The notes: a model not told the origin generated them from the sequence alone. A DNA stretch of 64,000 nt from Plumapathes pennacea (GCA_964036295.1 OZ038472.1:186001-250000), one strand, 5' to 3'. Numbered from the stretch's first letter, positions 47,655 through 59,611 are shown. Translations and numbers: made by a program.

Positions 47655-49085
47655 CTAACTTTTGAGTGACAACATTGTATCGGAGGGAGAAAGACGTCTA
47701 GATGGGTGATCAGCCGCGTTGCTTTCTGAGGGAACTTTGTGCAAAATAAGTTGTAGGTTCAACTTGGAGGTCAAACGGAAAACTTTCTTTGTCGCAGCAG
47801 TTAGCTGGGGACTTCTGCTTCCTTCTCTAATCCATGTATCCAGAAGTACCTGACTGTCGACATTAACATCCACTCTACAGTTCTTCAATGTAGCTGGTGA
47901 GGACAGGAGAACCTTGTACAGGGTCAACATTTCTTTCGTAGAAATGTGAAGAGCAGCTTCGTCAGCACTCCAATAATCTCTAACTTCAAGGTCGCCGTCT
48001 GGAAGGTGAAAGACACCTCCCCACGCGAATGCTGAGGAATCAGTAGACATGGAAAGGAGAAAGTGTTTCTCGTCCCGCCAAGGGATATGATCCTTCCAAG
48101 TATCCAAAAAACGCCAATGCATTAGTTCTTCCCGTACGCTTGACGACATGGAGGCTTGCGGGCTCGTACCCGCTGAGGCGATTGCGGTCGCGATATTCCT
48201 GATGAAAAGCTTTGCCCCAGGAACAGCCAAATAGAAGGAGACACATTTCCCTTGGAAACGTTGAAGGGATTTGACTGGAACCGTTTTCTTGGAAGCCAGA
48301 ATGGTTTCACGAAGCTTTGCGAATTTGGCAATCTTGTCTTCAGGAAGGAGAAAAGCTTGTAGAATTGTATCAACAATAAGGCCAAGATAGGTAATGCGGG
48401 TAGACGGTACGAGTATAGACTTGGAGAGACCCAGAAAATATCCGAGGTCAATGAGAAGGTAACAGACGATGTAGATCGCGGCTTGGGCGGCTTTAAAACT
48501 GAAATTAGAGTCTCTTTTAGAGGGCGGAACTAACCAGGGCCCTGTGCGGGAGAATAGTTCACCATTCAGCCTGTCGTCAATGTATAGCGAACATGGGATA
48601 CCAAGATGTCGAATAAAGCTAGACGCCGCAAGGCCCGTTGAGTGGTATATGAAGGCGGATTTCTTCCAACCAAAAGGCAACGTGGTATTAACCAGCCACC
48701 AACCTCCCCATTCCATGCCAAAAAATCTCCGTGATGCGTCACTCAACAAGATGTGGTCATAACCAGACTTATCATCACATTTTGTCAGAAAAGACCCTCT
48801 ATACGCGTATCTAGTGACATCTAACAGCTTGTCAAGGGAAAATGGTTGATCCCTCATCCAGTTATTTAAGAATCTGGCATCCTGGCATAGACGAGGCTTT
48901 GCTGGCTCCACTGTGAGAGGAAGCACAATATAGGGAGGCTCTACCTTTCCAACTTGACCCCAAACCAGGACTGCACCCATTTCAATCCTTTGGAGGAGGG
49001 ATTTTGTGATGAAGGACGCAAAATTCTTACAGCTTGCATGGTTAGGGAGAAACTTAGGAGGGGGAAAAGAGGAATCGTACAGCAC
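47655..49085 (-). CDS. Reverse transcriptase/RNase H ORF of the DIRS-like element
   Basis: A single 476-codon frame. RT motifs in order: CQDARFLN, DDKSGYDHI (first catalytic Asp), TLPFGWK, and LYIDD (YxDD box). The RNase H part starts near STDSSAFAWGG and continues through STKEMLTLYK (Glu) and NVDSQ (Asp) to SNAADHPSR. The frame is intact but the 5' end may be trimmed, because the upstream gag frame is disrupted. Confidence 0.85.
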   Translation of the reverse strand: MLYDSSFPPPKFLPNHASCKNFASFITKSLLQRIEMGAVLVWGQVGKVEPPYIVLPLTVEPAKPRLCQDARFLNNWMRDQPFSLDKLLDVTRYAYRGSFLTKCDDKSGYDHILLSDASRRFFGMEWGGWWLVNTTLPFGWKKSAFIYHSTGLAASSFIRHLGIPCSLYIDDRLNGELFSRTGPWLVPPSKRDSNFSFKAAQAAIYIVCYLLIDLGYFLGLSKSILVPSTRITYLGLIVDTILQAFLLPEDKIAKFAKLRETILASKKTVPVKSLQRFQGKCVSFYLAVPGAKLFIRNIATAIASAGTSPQASMSSSVREELMHWRFLDTWKDHIPWRDEKHFLLSMSTDSSAFAWGGVFHLPDGDLEVRDYWSADEAALHISTKEMLTLYKVLLSSPATLKNCRVDVNVDSQVLLDTWIREGSRSPQLTAATKKVFRLTSKLNLQLILHKVPSESNAADHPSRRLSPSDTMLSLKS

Positions 49086-49859
49086 CCCCTTAAACTTTCC
49101 TTTGAAAGGAACAATGAACTCTTCGACGTCTACTTTGTTGGCAATCCAGCGGGAGATACGTTGGTGGCCTGGGGAGTCTCCTAAGATTGAATTCCAGGCG
49201 TGCTGGTGTTGATGCAGTTGACCAGCTACAAAAAAATCAGGATTACGAAATGGGAGACTGGAAAGATCTGGGACTACAGAACCATCGAGAACCTGGTGAA
49301 ATCATGGCACGGGAAAGACTGTCTCCTGGCGAGGAGTCCCACCCACGGAAACCCACTCAACTCGTCTTGATGCCTTCTCGGAGGCTTCCAAAACGTTAAA
49401 AGACTGTTGGAGTTCCCAATTAGGAATTGTGACGCTGTCAACATACTTGGGTTTTTTTCTTGGGTTCTGGAAGGGTATGCATAACGGCGAAAAATGATAA
49501 GTGGAAAGTGGAAAAAACGCCGTGGGTAGGGACTCCTCGTCAGGAGACAGCAACTCCCGCACCCGATGAATCGGAATGCCCACGAGCATGCCCAGGAAAA
49601 AGACATACCCGCGTGAGATGCTGGCCCTTCAAAGGATTGAAAGGATTTAAGGAGGCAAAAGTAGATATCAAAGGAAAATTACCTTTAATGTCTGTAGTAA
49701 CAAAGCGAAAAAATATATGAATCAGCACTATAGCTCAACACCAAACTCATCACTAAACTATAAACAACCAAAATTGGACGGTTAGGAATTGGAATTCTGA
49801 CGGTCCGACTTGAACCGTTTGGGGCCTGGATTGTGCTGCTGATCAGATAGACGCTTAAA

Positions 49860-50475
49860 ACACCTTGACTGAATGTGGCCCATTTTTTCGCAGTAATAAC
49901 ATTGCAGAGAGCTGAAGGAGCTTTCTGGGGCTTTGGCTTGTAGAAGCGGAGGACCAAGGCCGGCGTGGGGCCTGGTTGCCCCTCCGAACGGACTTGTCTA
50001 CTTTGGACATGATGTCCAGGACCCGCTCGTGGTTCTTGTCGCCCAAGAGAGCAGCTAGATACTTCCTGAATTGATCTGGCGGGGCAGAAGCCTTCTCTTT
50101 GAGAGCCTGGAAGACCGTCTGATAATAAGGCAGTTTTGTGTGGTTGGACTATGAGCGGGCCACTGCCTTAAGCTCTATCAGGATGTCAAATGCTCCGTCC
50201 TTGTCAAAAGGCGGATTTTTCCTTCGGAGAAGAGATGAAAGCTTATCCAAAACTGAATCAACGGTGTCCTCCTTTCCCTCTTCTAGTTTCTTAATACGCC
50301 CTTGCAAGGCTTGCAAATCGTCATTGTGCTGTAAACATGAGGGCAAGACGTATAGGGACGGGGGAACTGCCGCAAGTGATAATGGACCGCATGTGTGGAT
50401 TGAAAATACTCTCCTGAACTGAAACACATGGGTACAAATTATACGGCCCTTTTTCGGATGATTGTCAAAAACCAA
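49860..50475 (-). pseudogene. Gag-like region of the DIRS-like element, disrupted
   Basis: Coding traces switch frame: one reads LQALQGRIKKLEEGKEDTVD (coiled-coil-like) down to about 50149, and another continues from about 50046 with LLGDKNHERVLDIMSKVDKS. Typical gag layout; inactivated. Confidence 0.5.
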
Positions 50476-50639
50476 AAACCAAAGCGATCACAAAGCCAAT
50501 CAATGAGACAAGCGAAAACACGTCCACCCGATCAGAAGCACAAGCGAAAGAGAACGCGCCCCATGATCAAGTCCGCGGGCAAAGTCGTGAGCAAACCCAT
50601 ACCCTACTGACAATCAAGATTCGCAGCACCCGCAGGTAC

Positions 50640-51160
50640 AAGGAAACATTCGTGATGAAGCTCGCAAGCACCATAAATACTCGTAATCAAAACCGCAGGA
50701 ACAGAAGAATACTGGCAAACACGACCCGCCCAAAGGCGGTAAAAATCTCTCATAAGCAAGCCCGCAGGCACCCGAAAACACTCGTAACCAAACCCGCAGG
50801 CACGGAAAATACTGGCAACACTCATAATCAAGCCCGCAGGCACAAGAACAAACACTTGTGATCAAGCTCGCAAGCAGGATAAATGCTCGTAACCAAAACC
50901 GCAGGAACAGAAGAATACTGGCAAACACGACCCGCCCAAAGGCGGTAAAAATCTCTCATAAGCAAGCCCGCAGGCACCCGAAAACACTCGTAACCAAACC
51001 CGCAGGCACGGAAAATACTGGAAACACTCATAATCAATCCCGCAGGCACAAGAAAAAAACACTTGTGATCAAGCTCGCAAGCAGGATGACTCGTAACCAA
51101 ACCCGCAGGCACAGAAAATACTGGCAATCACGACCCGCCGGGGCGGTAAAACACTCGTAG
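50640..51160. repeat. 206-bp tandem repeat built of shorter words
   Basis: The segment with GCAGGAACAGAAGAATACTG at 50695 recurs at 50901, a period of 206 bases, followed by a partial third copy. Each unit is itself made of about 30-base words of the type ACTCGTAACCAAACCCGCAG. The long overlapping ORFs in several frames are repeat artefacts. Confidence 0.85.
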
Positions 51161-51718
51161 CCAAACCCGTAGGGACAACAAGGTAAAACACAGGTAAACC
51201 TAATTATGAGAAGACAGGCGTTGAAATACTGTAGGACGACTAGCGACTCAAGGCAACGGGTATTGAAGACGCAAAGCACAATAAAAAATGATAAGGTGGT
51301 AAGAAATAAGCAGCATGGCGAAAAACAAGTGAAGAGACGAATGGCGGGCAACACGAGGTCGTCCGCCACAGGGTGTGTTTTTATAAAGCGGTGAAAAATG
51401 TAAGGAGAGAACGTCACCTCAACTGGTTCAACGGGTGGTTGTGGTGCTTGGACTTGTATAGCGTCGTGTACCTCCCGTGGAACAGGAGGTACGGGGACTT
51501 GGGCCTCTTCGGGTGGCGGTTCGGCCATGGAGAAAATCGCGGTTGTACGTCCTCGGCGGTAACTTGCAAAAGACGCTTTCCAGATTTCAGAATACTTATT
51601 TGAGGACCCCTCAACCAATAGGAGAGTGGGATGCTCCAGGGAGAACTTAACGGGCGGTATTTAGCGTGCGTTATTTCATAACTTGTCGGATTCCGACAGA
51701 ATATGAATATTCAAATGA

Positions 51719-52270
51719 CTTTGAATAGAGGGAGCAATCATAAGAATAAAGGACGACTTGCTTTATTTTTACAGTTTAATCGCAGACAGTCTCTACAATA
51801 CTTGGATGTGAGATCTATTCAACGTTATCATGCGTCTCTTCCCAATTCAGCTGGCTCGATCCTTTGTTTACCCTTGTGGAGTCTGTTCAAAAGAAAAGAT
51901 GCTGAGACTTAGGGTACAGTCTTTTGGGACTATTCTGTCTTATTCCCATTCCGGAGTACGAATAACAGAAAAGCAGTCTCCAAAAAAACAGGGCCCGGAT
52001 GTTAAAGGAGTGAATAGCGCTATTCGCCGCATAAATCGCTCCCCAGTGGATAGTATTAACCATTAAGCTTATTTCAGTTAACTCGATAAGGATTTATTCT
52101 GTGAATACCGCTATCAACTCTTTGAACAAGCGGGTCCAGGCAAAATACATCAAATACACGATTACCGGCTATTCTCACTATTATACAAATAAACCGTTAT
52201 TTGAGTTTACGACTCATTTTCAACTTAGTTATTACATCTTTATACAACGTATTAAATCTTTTGTTGTTCC
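51719..52270. repeat. 3' flank of gene B, right part of the split unit
   Basis: Closely matches 40420-40920 (A) and 59910-60460 (C), including the fold-back element at about 51990-52140. Confidence 0.75.
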
Positions 52271-52289
52271 AATTGAAACTACATAGGGG

Positions 52290-52588
52290 ATATTACACGG
52301 TGGCGCAAAGATATGAATTTTATTTTCGAGTGGTAAAATATTGTTTTTACCACGAGAAAATAAAATCCATATCTTCAAGCCGCCGTGTAATTTTCTTTTT
52401 ATTATATTAGACACGAGTGTTTTACGAGAAATTGCACAAACAACCGTGCAAAAGCAGGAAATGATGCCAATGATATCCTCACTAGTGAGGATATGGAAAA
52501 TACGTCACTCGGTTCCCGGATGTAGTTTCGTATGGATTTTACGCACGGTATATTTTCCAGTAAAACACTCGTGTCTATATAATAAATA
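52290..52588. mobile_element. Inverted-repeat element(s) in 3' flank of gene B
   Basis: An inner palindrome (52290-52394, arms with TTTTATTTTCGAGTGGTAAA) lies next to a second pair of inverted ends, TTAGACACGAGTGTTTTACG at about 52408 and its complement at about 52560-52577. Not present in A or C at this place, so it arrived after the duplication. Confidence 0.7.
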
Positions 52589-52589
52589 T

Positions 52590-55500
52590 TTATCCGTATA
52601 AGCTATTTGTCTCTGCGGAAAATACCAAGAAATCTAATGTGCTTACCTTTGTTATCCACCAGATATAACCTCCGGCATTCGTAAGGAGCGATCCAACTAT
52701 GACATTAGCGGAACTGAAAATGCCAGTAGAAGCGGATTCGATTGCTATGCCGAGTTCTTTTCCACACCACTGACTTACTGGCCTCGAGTTACAGCCATAT
52801 TTGCTTACGATCCTGTGGATGAGCAAAGGCGGTACTAATCACATGATGTCAATGACTGAAATGATTCTTTGCGACAACAACGGAAAAGTCGTAACAAAGA
52901 AAACTGATATGAAAATCAAATTTGACAACATTCAGGTTTGAAGTAGGATTTAAATTTATTGTGAGCATCGCTCACATGACGGATCTCAATGATGCATGCC
53001 TACGATGTCTGGTCAGCGGATTCATCTTGTAGCGGTGAAGGATAAATTCAAATCGCAGCTGTACTACCCCCTCCCCCCCAAATGCGATAAATTAAATGAA
53101 ATATTACCTTTTCTGATCAGTTCCCACAATTTCCCATAGGATAGGGTCTTCATGGTCAACAGTAACACGTGATTTTCCACCGCCAATGCCATCAAATGAC
53201 AACAACGCGCCACAATATCGATCTTGCGGACAGTTTTTGGTGTTGACAATGCTAAAACGCCATTTCCCATGGGGCACAATCTTCCAATAACAATTATTAC
53301 CATTGGCTAGCGTCACATACGGACGATTCTCTGCAAGGTCCTCATAGTATGTGGACCAAGCAAACGATTTCGTGTATCCACCCGGGGTAAGGCAATAAGT
53401 GCCAGCGAGCCAGCGGCTGTAGTTTGGGATTTTTAAAACTTTCAACGCGTAAGTGTCAGTAACGACGTAGGTGTCTGGATCAAAGTAGGGCATGATTTTA
53501 TTTCCGAGATCCGCTTTATAAAGAAAGCTTAAGAGTGAGACCTGCGCATTTTCAAGTGAGCGCAACTGCGCAAATACACCTCCACGAATATGGCTGTACG
53601 ATTCCGGCAGTAAACTGGCAAACTGTTGAAGGATCATGGTTTTCAAGGTTGCTATGGTGCAGTATAACTCGATGTATTTTAAGCATTTTAAGGCCTCCTT
53701 CGGTTTGTTTTCCTGAACGCATCGTCTTATTACCGCAGCTAATTTGGACATAAATGTGAGCCCGTAGTAAACTGGAACTTGGCATGATAATGAATTTGCT
53801 TCGTTTTCGCTTAAAGTCTCCCCGCTTGAGGCGACCCCGTCCAAAAACGCCTTTGAGTGTCGCATGGCCTCAATAGCTCCTTGAGCCTCGTCGGACAAAG
53901 TTTGATCATAGAAACGATCAAGAGCCTCGTTTATCTGCTCACGAACAATTTCTCCAACAGATTTAGGTTTTTCACCTCCCTTGCCAAACAAACTAAGAAT
54001 TCCTCCAAGAAAGCTAAACCCCACTGATACCAGCATTCCCGTCGGCCCCGCAAGAGCCGCAAAACTACCAACGATGTTTACCGCAGCCACAACAGCCCCC
54101 ATGGGATCCTTTGCAGCATTGGCAAATTTGTCAATGTTTCGTGCAGCGGTTGCTAACATGGTGACTCCAAAAGCGCGTTCAGGGAATGGTTTACTTGCCC
54201 AGTTGGCGCTCATTTTGGACATTCCTGACGAAGCTTGAGACGCTATGACACCCAGCTTGGAAAATGAGCCCTGAAGGCTCGAGATGGCAGCGGTGGGAAG
54301 ACCTAAAATAGAATGACGTGCGACGGATGTAAGTTGTTAGCTACAATTCTTACTATAGTTTAGTAGTTCGCTCCAAGAATGTACAGTTTAAGTCTATAGA
54401 TTGTAAAGAGGTTGAATAGGGTCCGGTCACTTTATCGTGGACAGGTTATTTGAAGCGTGCAGTTCAAAACAGAAGGCTTTTTTGAGGTTTAGTAGCAACT
54501 CCCGTCATTGCAACTTTATATTTTCGTAGCCAACAAAGCGCCGTTTCTACTCGAAAAGTTATAAATATCGACATTATTTTCTTTAATTCACAAGTGCAAT
54601 CGGGCCCGGAATCTCACCCATTTCATTAATATACTACTAGCTAAAATCTAAATCACTTATTTGTTTAGTTGCCGATATAAACTGTGCCTGTGTGGATACT
54701 TGTTGTACCGTTTAGGGTCAAAATAACGGGTTTTGGTACCGCTTAGGGTTCTCAACATAAAACGCTGACAATCTTAGGTGACGTGGTACCGTTTAGGGGT
54801 CAAAATAACGAGTTTTGGTACCGCTTAGGGTTCTCAACATAAAACGCTGACAATCTTAGGTGACGTGGTACCGTTTAGGGGTCAAAATAACGGGTTTTGG
54901 TACCGCTTAGGGTTCTCAACATAAAACGCTGACAATCTTAGGTGACGTGGTACCGTTTAGGGGTCGGGTGTCAGTCGAATGAACTGTTTTTGTATGAAAA
55001 CAGCAAGGGATAAAGTGCTTCATGATATAAAGCCATCGGAACTGTAAATTTTTGGCATGCATTATCAATACTTTTTAGGGGCCAAAACGAAAATCAGCAT
55101 TTTTATGTGAGAATCCCTCCCCCCTCCCCCAGGACTGTCTTGTCTGTATTCGCACAAAAAAACCCTAGTCTTTGTGCAGAACTCTGTTTTTTGTCGACTC
55201 CTTACTTACTTCCCGCTCCTGCAATAGACCTTCCACTGGGAGTTTCTGCATAGGTCCCATTTGAACCTTCAAGTTTGCTCTTTAGTTTATCATCAACCTA
55301 AAATTCAAGAATAAAGCAGACGTCTCACCCTTACATTAACTATTGTTTCTGTAAGACGAAATTCTAATAAAAAAAAACTCGTGGTTCCAGTATTTGGTTT
55401 CAACATTTTACGAATGAATCGCTATTGGGAGGAAATTGAACAGTTCGTTGGGCAAGTCTTAATGCAAAGGTTGCAATGCATAAATCTGTGCAACGAATTA

Positions 55501-58500
55501 TGGATTTCATTATAAACTTATGATTTATAGAGATACAGCAAGAAATTTACGCATAGTTTGAAGCCCGGCCCTTAATCTGTAATTTTGATCGAAAATGGCG
55601 AATTTGCTAGGCAAGGTTTAAAGTCTTATTACTCGCGCTCCGTTTTAGATATCATCATAAATTGCTTATCAGCACATTTGCATAACATTCAGAAACATTC
55701 CCTGAAAGTTTCATGCGATTCTAATGATTGGCTTAGACTGTATATCGATTTAGCTAAGGGGCAAAAATTTTATTTATCTCTAATTTTAATTGAAAATGGC
55801 GAATTTGCTAGGCAAGGTTTAAAGTCTTATTACTCGCGCTACGTTTTAGATATCATCATAAATATCAGCACATTTGTATAACATTCAGAAACATTCCCTG
55901 AAAATTTCATGCGATTTTAATGATGGGACGAGACTGTACATCGTTTTCGTAAAAGGGAAAAAAATTATTTATCTGTAATTTTGATTAAAAATGGCGAATT
56001 TTTAGGCAAAATTTAAAGTTTATTTAAAGTTTTATTATTCGCGACTTGTTTTTGATATCATCATCAATTGCTTATCAGTACATTTTTATAACATTCAGAA
56101 ACATTCCCAGAGAGATTTCATGCGATTCTAATGATTGGTATAGACTGTACATCGTTTTTACTAAGGAGCAAAAAATTTATTTATCTCTAATTTAAGCTCA
56201 AAATGGCGAATTGTTAGGCGAATTTAAAAGTCTTATTATTAGCGCTTCGTTTTTGATATCATCATTAATTGCTTATCAGCACATTTGTATAACTTTACGG
56301 AACATTCCCTGAAAGGTTTCACGCGATTCTAATGATAGGCCGAGACTGTACATTGTTTTTAAGGGGCAAAAAATATATTTATCCTGAATTTTGATTAAAA
56401 ATGGCGAATTCTTAGGCGAAGTTTAAAGTCTTATTACTCGCAGCTCGATTTAAACATTACCATAAAATGCATGTTAGCACAATTCTATAACATTCAAAAA
56501 CATTTCCTGAAAGTTTCACGCGATTCTAAGCATTGGCGGAGACTGTACACTGTTTTTACTAAGGAGCAAAAATATTATTTATCCTGAATTTTGATTGAAA
56601 ATAGCGAATTGTTAGGTGAAGTTTAAAGTCTTATTATTCAAGGATCGATTTAAATATCATCATAAAATTTCGTCAGTACAATAATATAACATTCAAAAAC
56701 ATTTCCAAAAACTTTCATGCGTTTTTAATGATGTTTCTACTAAGGGACAAAAAATTTATTTATTCATAATTTTGGCTCAAAATGGCGAACTGTTAGGCAA
56801 AGTTTAAAGTCTAATTACTCACGCTGCGTTTTAGATATCATCATAAACTGCTTATCAGCACATTTTTATAACATTTAAAAATATTCCCAGAAAGTCTCGT
56901 GCGATTTAAATGATGGGCCGAGACTGTACATTTTTTTTACTAAGGGGCAAAAACATTGTTTATCTGTAATTTTGATTGAAAATGGCGAATTGTTAGGCGA
57001 ACTTTAAAGTCTTATTACTCGCGGCTCGTTTTAAACATCATCATAAAATTCATATCAGCTCATCTGTGTGACATTTAAAAATATTCCCTGAACGTGTGAT
57101 GCGAATTTAATGACAGGCCGAGACTGTACATTGTTTTTAGTAAGGGGCAAAAAAATTATTTATCTGCAATTTTTATTAAAAATGGCGAATTGTTAGGCAA
57201 AGTTTAAAGTCTTAATACTCGAGGCTCATTTTAGATATCATCATAAAATAAATTGCCTATCAGCACATTTGTATAACATTCAGAAATTTTCCTCAAAAGT
57301 TTTATGTGATTCTAATGATTGGCTTAGACTGTATATCGATTTAGCTAAGGGGCGAAACATTTATTTATCTCATAAAAGCGTGAGGTTTTAGTCGATGATT
57401 TGCTCTTATTTCTCGCGCCCGGTTTTCTAAAATATCACATATTACAAACAAACAGCTTTTTTATAGTCCCAGGAGGGTTTCTTGAAGGTTTTATGCAATT
57501 CTGACGTTAGGATTTAAGCATTTAAGTATTTTCGAAATTACTCTGTTTTCAAAGTAACTTTGCTGGAGCAATGATTTGCTTTCTATTACTTTTGTCAGGC
57601 TGGCTTTTCTGCATTGCAAGCAGTACGTGTACAGTCAACTGAGTAGATATAAGATTTACATGTACATGTATATAGCTCCCCCTTGCTCACCCCAGAAGTG
57701 ATTCTTAACGCGGTTAACGGTCGGCGTCAGGTTATTGTTGAAGACATGCTTAAATGACCAAGTAATGCATGTGGAACGTTTTAATTAAAAACTAAGGCTT
57801 CCAGCAGTGAAGAAATGTCAGAAAATGTTGGTGGCCAGTGTTTCTTTATCTTATTAACTTCAACTACTGCTGGGCAGTTTTATCTTGGGATAATTAAATA
57901 CTTTAAGATAAACTTTATAACGTTATGTAAATAAAGGTACAGTTTTACACTAAGACTTAAACGCAAGTTCCCAAACATAAAATTCGCCTGATGTTTTGAT
58001 CACTAACCTTTTTAACTTTTTTCAGCCACCCTGGTTCGCCTTCCGTCGTCAAAATATCCATGAGTTCTTCGTCAAATTGAACTGCATTTTTATCGAAGCA
58101 ATAAATGTGTTAAAAGACATTTTTTGGTTAAGAGAATGAACGCAATCAATTTGTCTCTTTTAACAATTTCAGTCTTAATCATACAACTAGTCAGCAAATC
58201 ATTGTGTGTCGAGTGATGTCTCCTTGTTAAGTTGCGTTAGTCAGTCTACTACAAACCTTTTCCCGGAACTCGGTGGTCTCCAAAGTTCTTTGCAACCAAA
58301 CCATTTTTTCCCTGCAAAAATTAAGAAATATCATGGAGTACTGCGTTTAAGCTAGAAATAGTTTGTCTGGAAGAACGGAGTTTCAGTCATTGGATTTTAA
58401 TACCTGTTGAGATTTAGTCGTGATCTAATTCCGGTTTATTTATCTTACACATGATTTGAGAACATAGTCTAGGTGTCTTAAAAATACAAGTTTGTGTAGA

Positions 58501-58681
58501 GTATCGATAAACCACACACATAAGCAACATAATGAAAAGCGGGGTGGTACCTTCGGAGGTGTAATCATGATCGGTTTCGTGATATTCGTGCGGCCGACAC
58601 CATCATAGAGCGTCCTCGCACGGATTTTGGCATTGACACCACCATCTAACAGGAAATCAAACAAGGTTCGGTAAGACATAA

Positions 58682-58727
<46 letters not shown>

Positions 58728-58908
58728 CTGGACTGAACGGGACGCATGAAATTCCCGTAATTGAATAGAAATGAAATATTTTACTTAGTACAGTATAAAG
58801 ACTTGAGGTTACTCGTACGACTTCGCATGTTTATAAGTTATACCAACCTCTTGACTCGATGATTATCAATAGTAGCAGCAGTTGAAAGGCCAACAAAGTG
58901 TTCTTCAT
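52590..58908 (-). CDS. Secreted toxin-like protein, tandem paralogue B
   Basis: Same architecture as A. Exons, 5' to 3': 58908-58848 (signal peptide), 58645-58551, 58311-58257, 58081-58008, 55297-55210, 54302-53108 (1,195 bases), 52812-52590. Total 1,791 bases, 596 residues, in frame throughout. Signal peptide, hydrophobic Gly/Ala segment and aromatic C-terminal strands are all kept, and the large exon has the same length as in A. At exon 4 the acceptor used in A is lost; the next AG lies 12 bases downstream in the same frame, which removes four residues. The intron before exon 5 is 2.7 kb because of a satellite array. Function as for A: candidate pore-forming or lectin-like secreted protein, not proven. 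Confidence 0.8.
54703..54968. repeat. 82-bp tandem repeat in gene B intron
   Basis: Three full copies plus a partial one of a unit containing GGTACCGTTTAGGGGTCAAA and CTCAACATAAAACGCTGACA; starts near 54705, 54787, 54869 and 54951. Confidence 0.95.
55560..57375. repeat. Satellite array of about 200-bp units in gene B intron
   Basis: Nine diverged units, each recognisable by AAATGGCGAATTGTTAGGC, CATTCAGAAACATTCCCTGA and TTTCATGCGATTCTAATGAT words. The equivalent intron position in C (about 63080) has no array. A related unit occurs at 35660-36080. Confidence 0.95.
58685..58725. repeat. AT dinucleotide microsatellite
   Basis: About twenty TA units in the first intron of gene B. Confidence 0.95.
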
Positions 58909-59611
58909 TGCTTTACGATCTGAAAAGAACGTTATATCGTGAAAAAATGTTCAGTGAGACAATGATGAGTAAGGTTGGTTGGGGTTAGGGTTAGGGTTTG
59001 GGTTAGGGTTAGATTAGGTTAGAGTAAGATTAGGATTAGGGTTAGGCCAAACTTATCCAGTTCTTCTAAGGATTCACCTGAGTTTGTTCCTCGTAGATAA
59101 ACGCAGGCAAGTGAATTTTTAAAGAGTAGCTTACTCAACTTATTACCCAAAACCTGCCACTGAACAAGGCTTCCAGCGGCGAAGAAACGGTTCACTACAC
59201 TATACTTGTCAGAAATTTGGGGTGGCCAGCGTTTTTTGGTCGACCAAAAATTAGACACTTTAATAAAGTTGTGATGCAACAACTTACCTTAATAACTGTT
59301 TTGTATTGAATAATTTACTGTGCTCGTTATCGCTTCCAAAGTAAGGGAATTCAAATAATTCCTAATAAAGAAAGTTACCCAACAGCTGGAGGTAGAACAA
59401 CAACACTAAAGATATTAAAATACCTTGTGGACAGCAAACTAGGACGGCGACGGCAACGGCAACGCGAGGAACCAGGAAAAAAGTGTCTCCAAATTCCTTA
59501 CGTCTTTGCAACTTTGCCTATTCTAAATTTGCTCACATTTGTTACGCCGAAGTTCTATTGCTTTCATCGTCTCTCACTAATAAGAACGACTGTCGCAAAG
59601 TTCTTAGCCTA
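58909..59611. other. 5' flank of tandem gene B
   Basis: An acceptor (TTTTCAG) 12-16 bases before the ATG suggests a 5' non-coding exon. The stretch contains a telomere-like tract at 58979-59046 and no other coding exon. Confidence 0.5.
58979..59046 (+). repeat. Telomere-like TTAGGG tract
   Basis: Several exact and degenerate GGTTAGGGTTAGGG copies in one direction, in the 5' flank of gene B. A much weaker version is seen near 45890-45920 in front of A. Confidence 0.85.

Larger units (their letters stand above)
47105..51718 (-). mobile_element. DIRS-like retrotransposon, defective
   Basis: Boundaries are inferred from where the flank of gene B stops and restarts relative to the flanks of A and C. 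In minus-strand order it holds a Pro/Glu-rich gag-like start (about 51530), a tandem-repeat block (50640-51160), a disrupted gag-like region (about 50475-49860), an RT/RNase H ORF (49085-47655), and the C-terminal end of a tyrosine recombinase (47500-47330). The presence of a YR remnant with RT places it in the DIRS order. Gag is broken and most of the YR is missing, so it is not autonomous. Confidence 0.75.

Noticed and set aside
50604..51160. Several overlapping Cys/Gly-rich ORFs on both strands
   Set aside because: All arise from the 206-bp tandem repeat in the DIRS-like element.
55585..55881. 98-codon ORF with an internal repeat
   Set aside because: Spans two satellite units; the protein repeat simply mirrors the DNA repeat.
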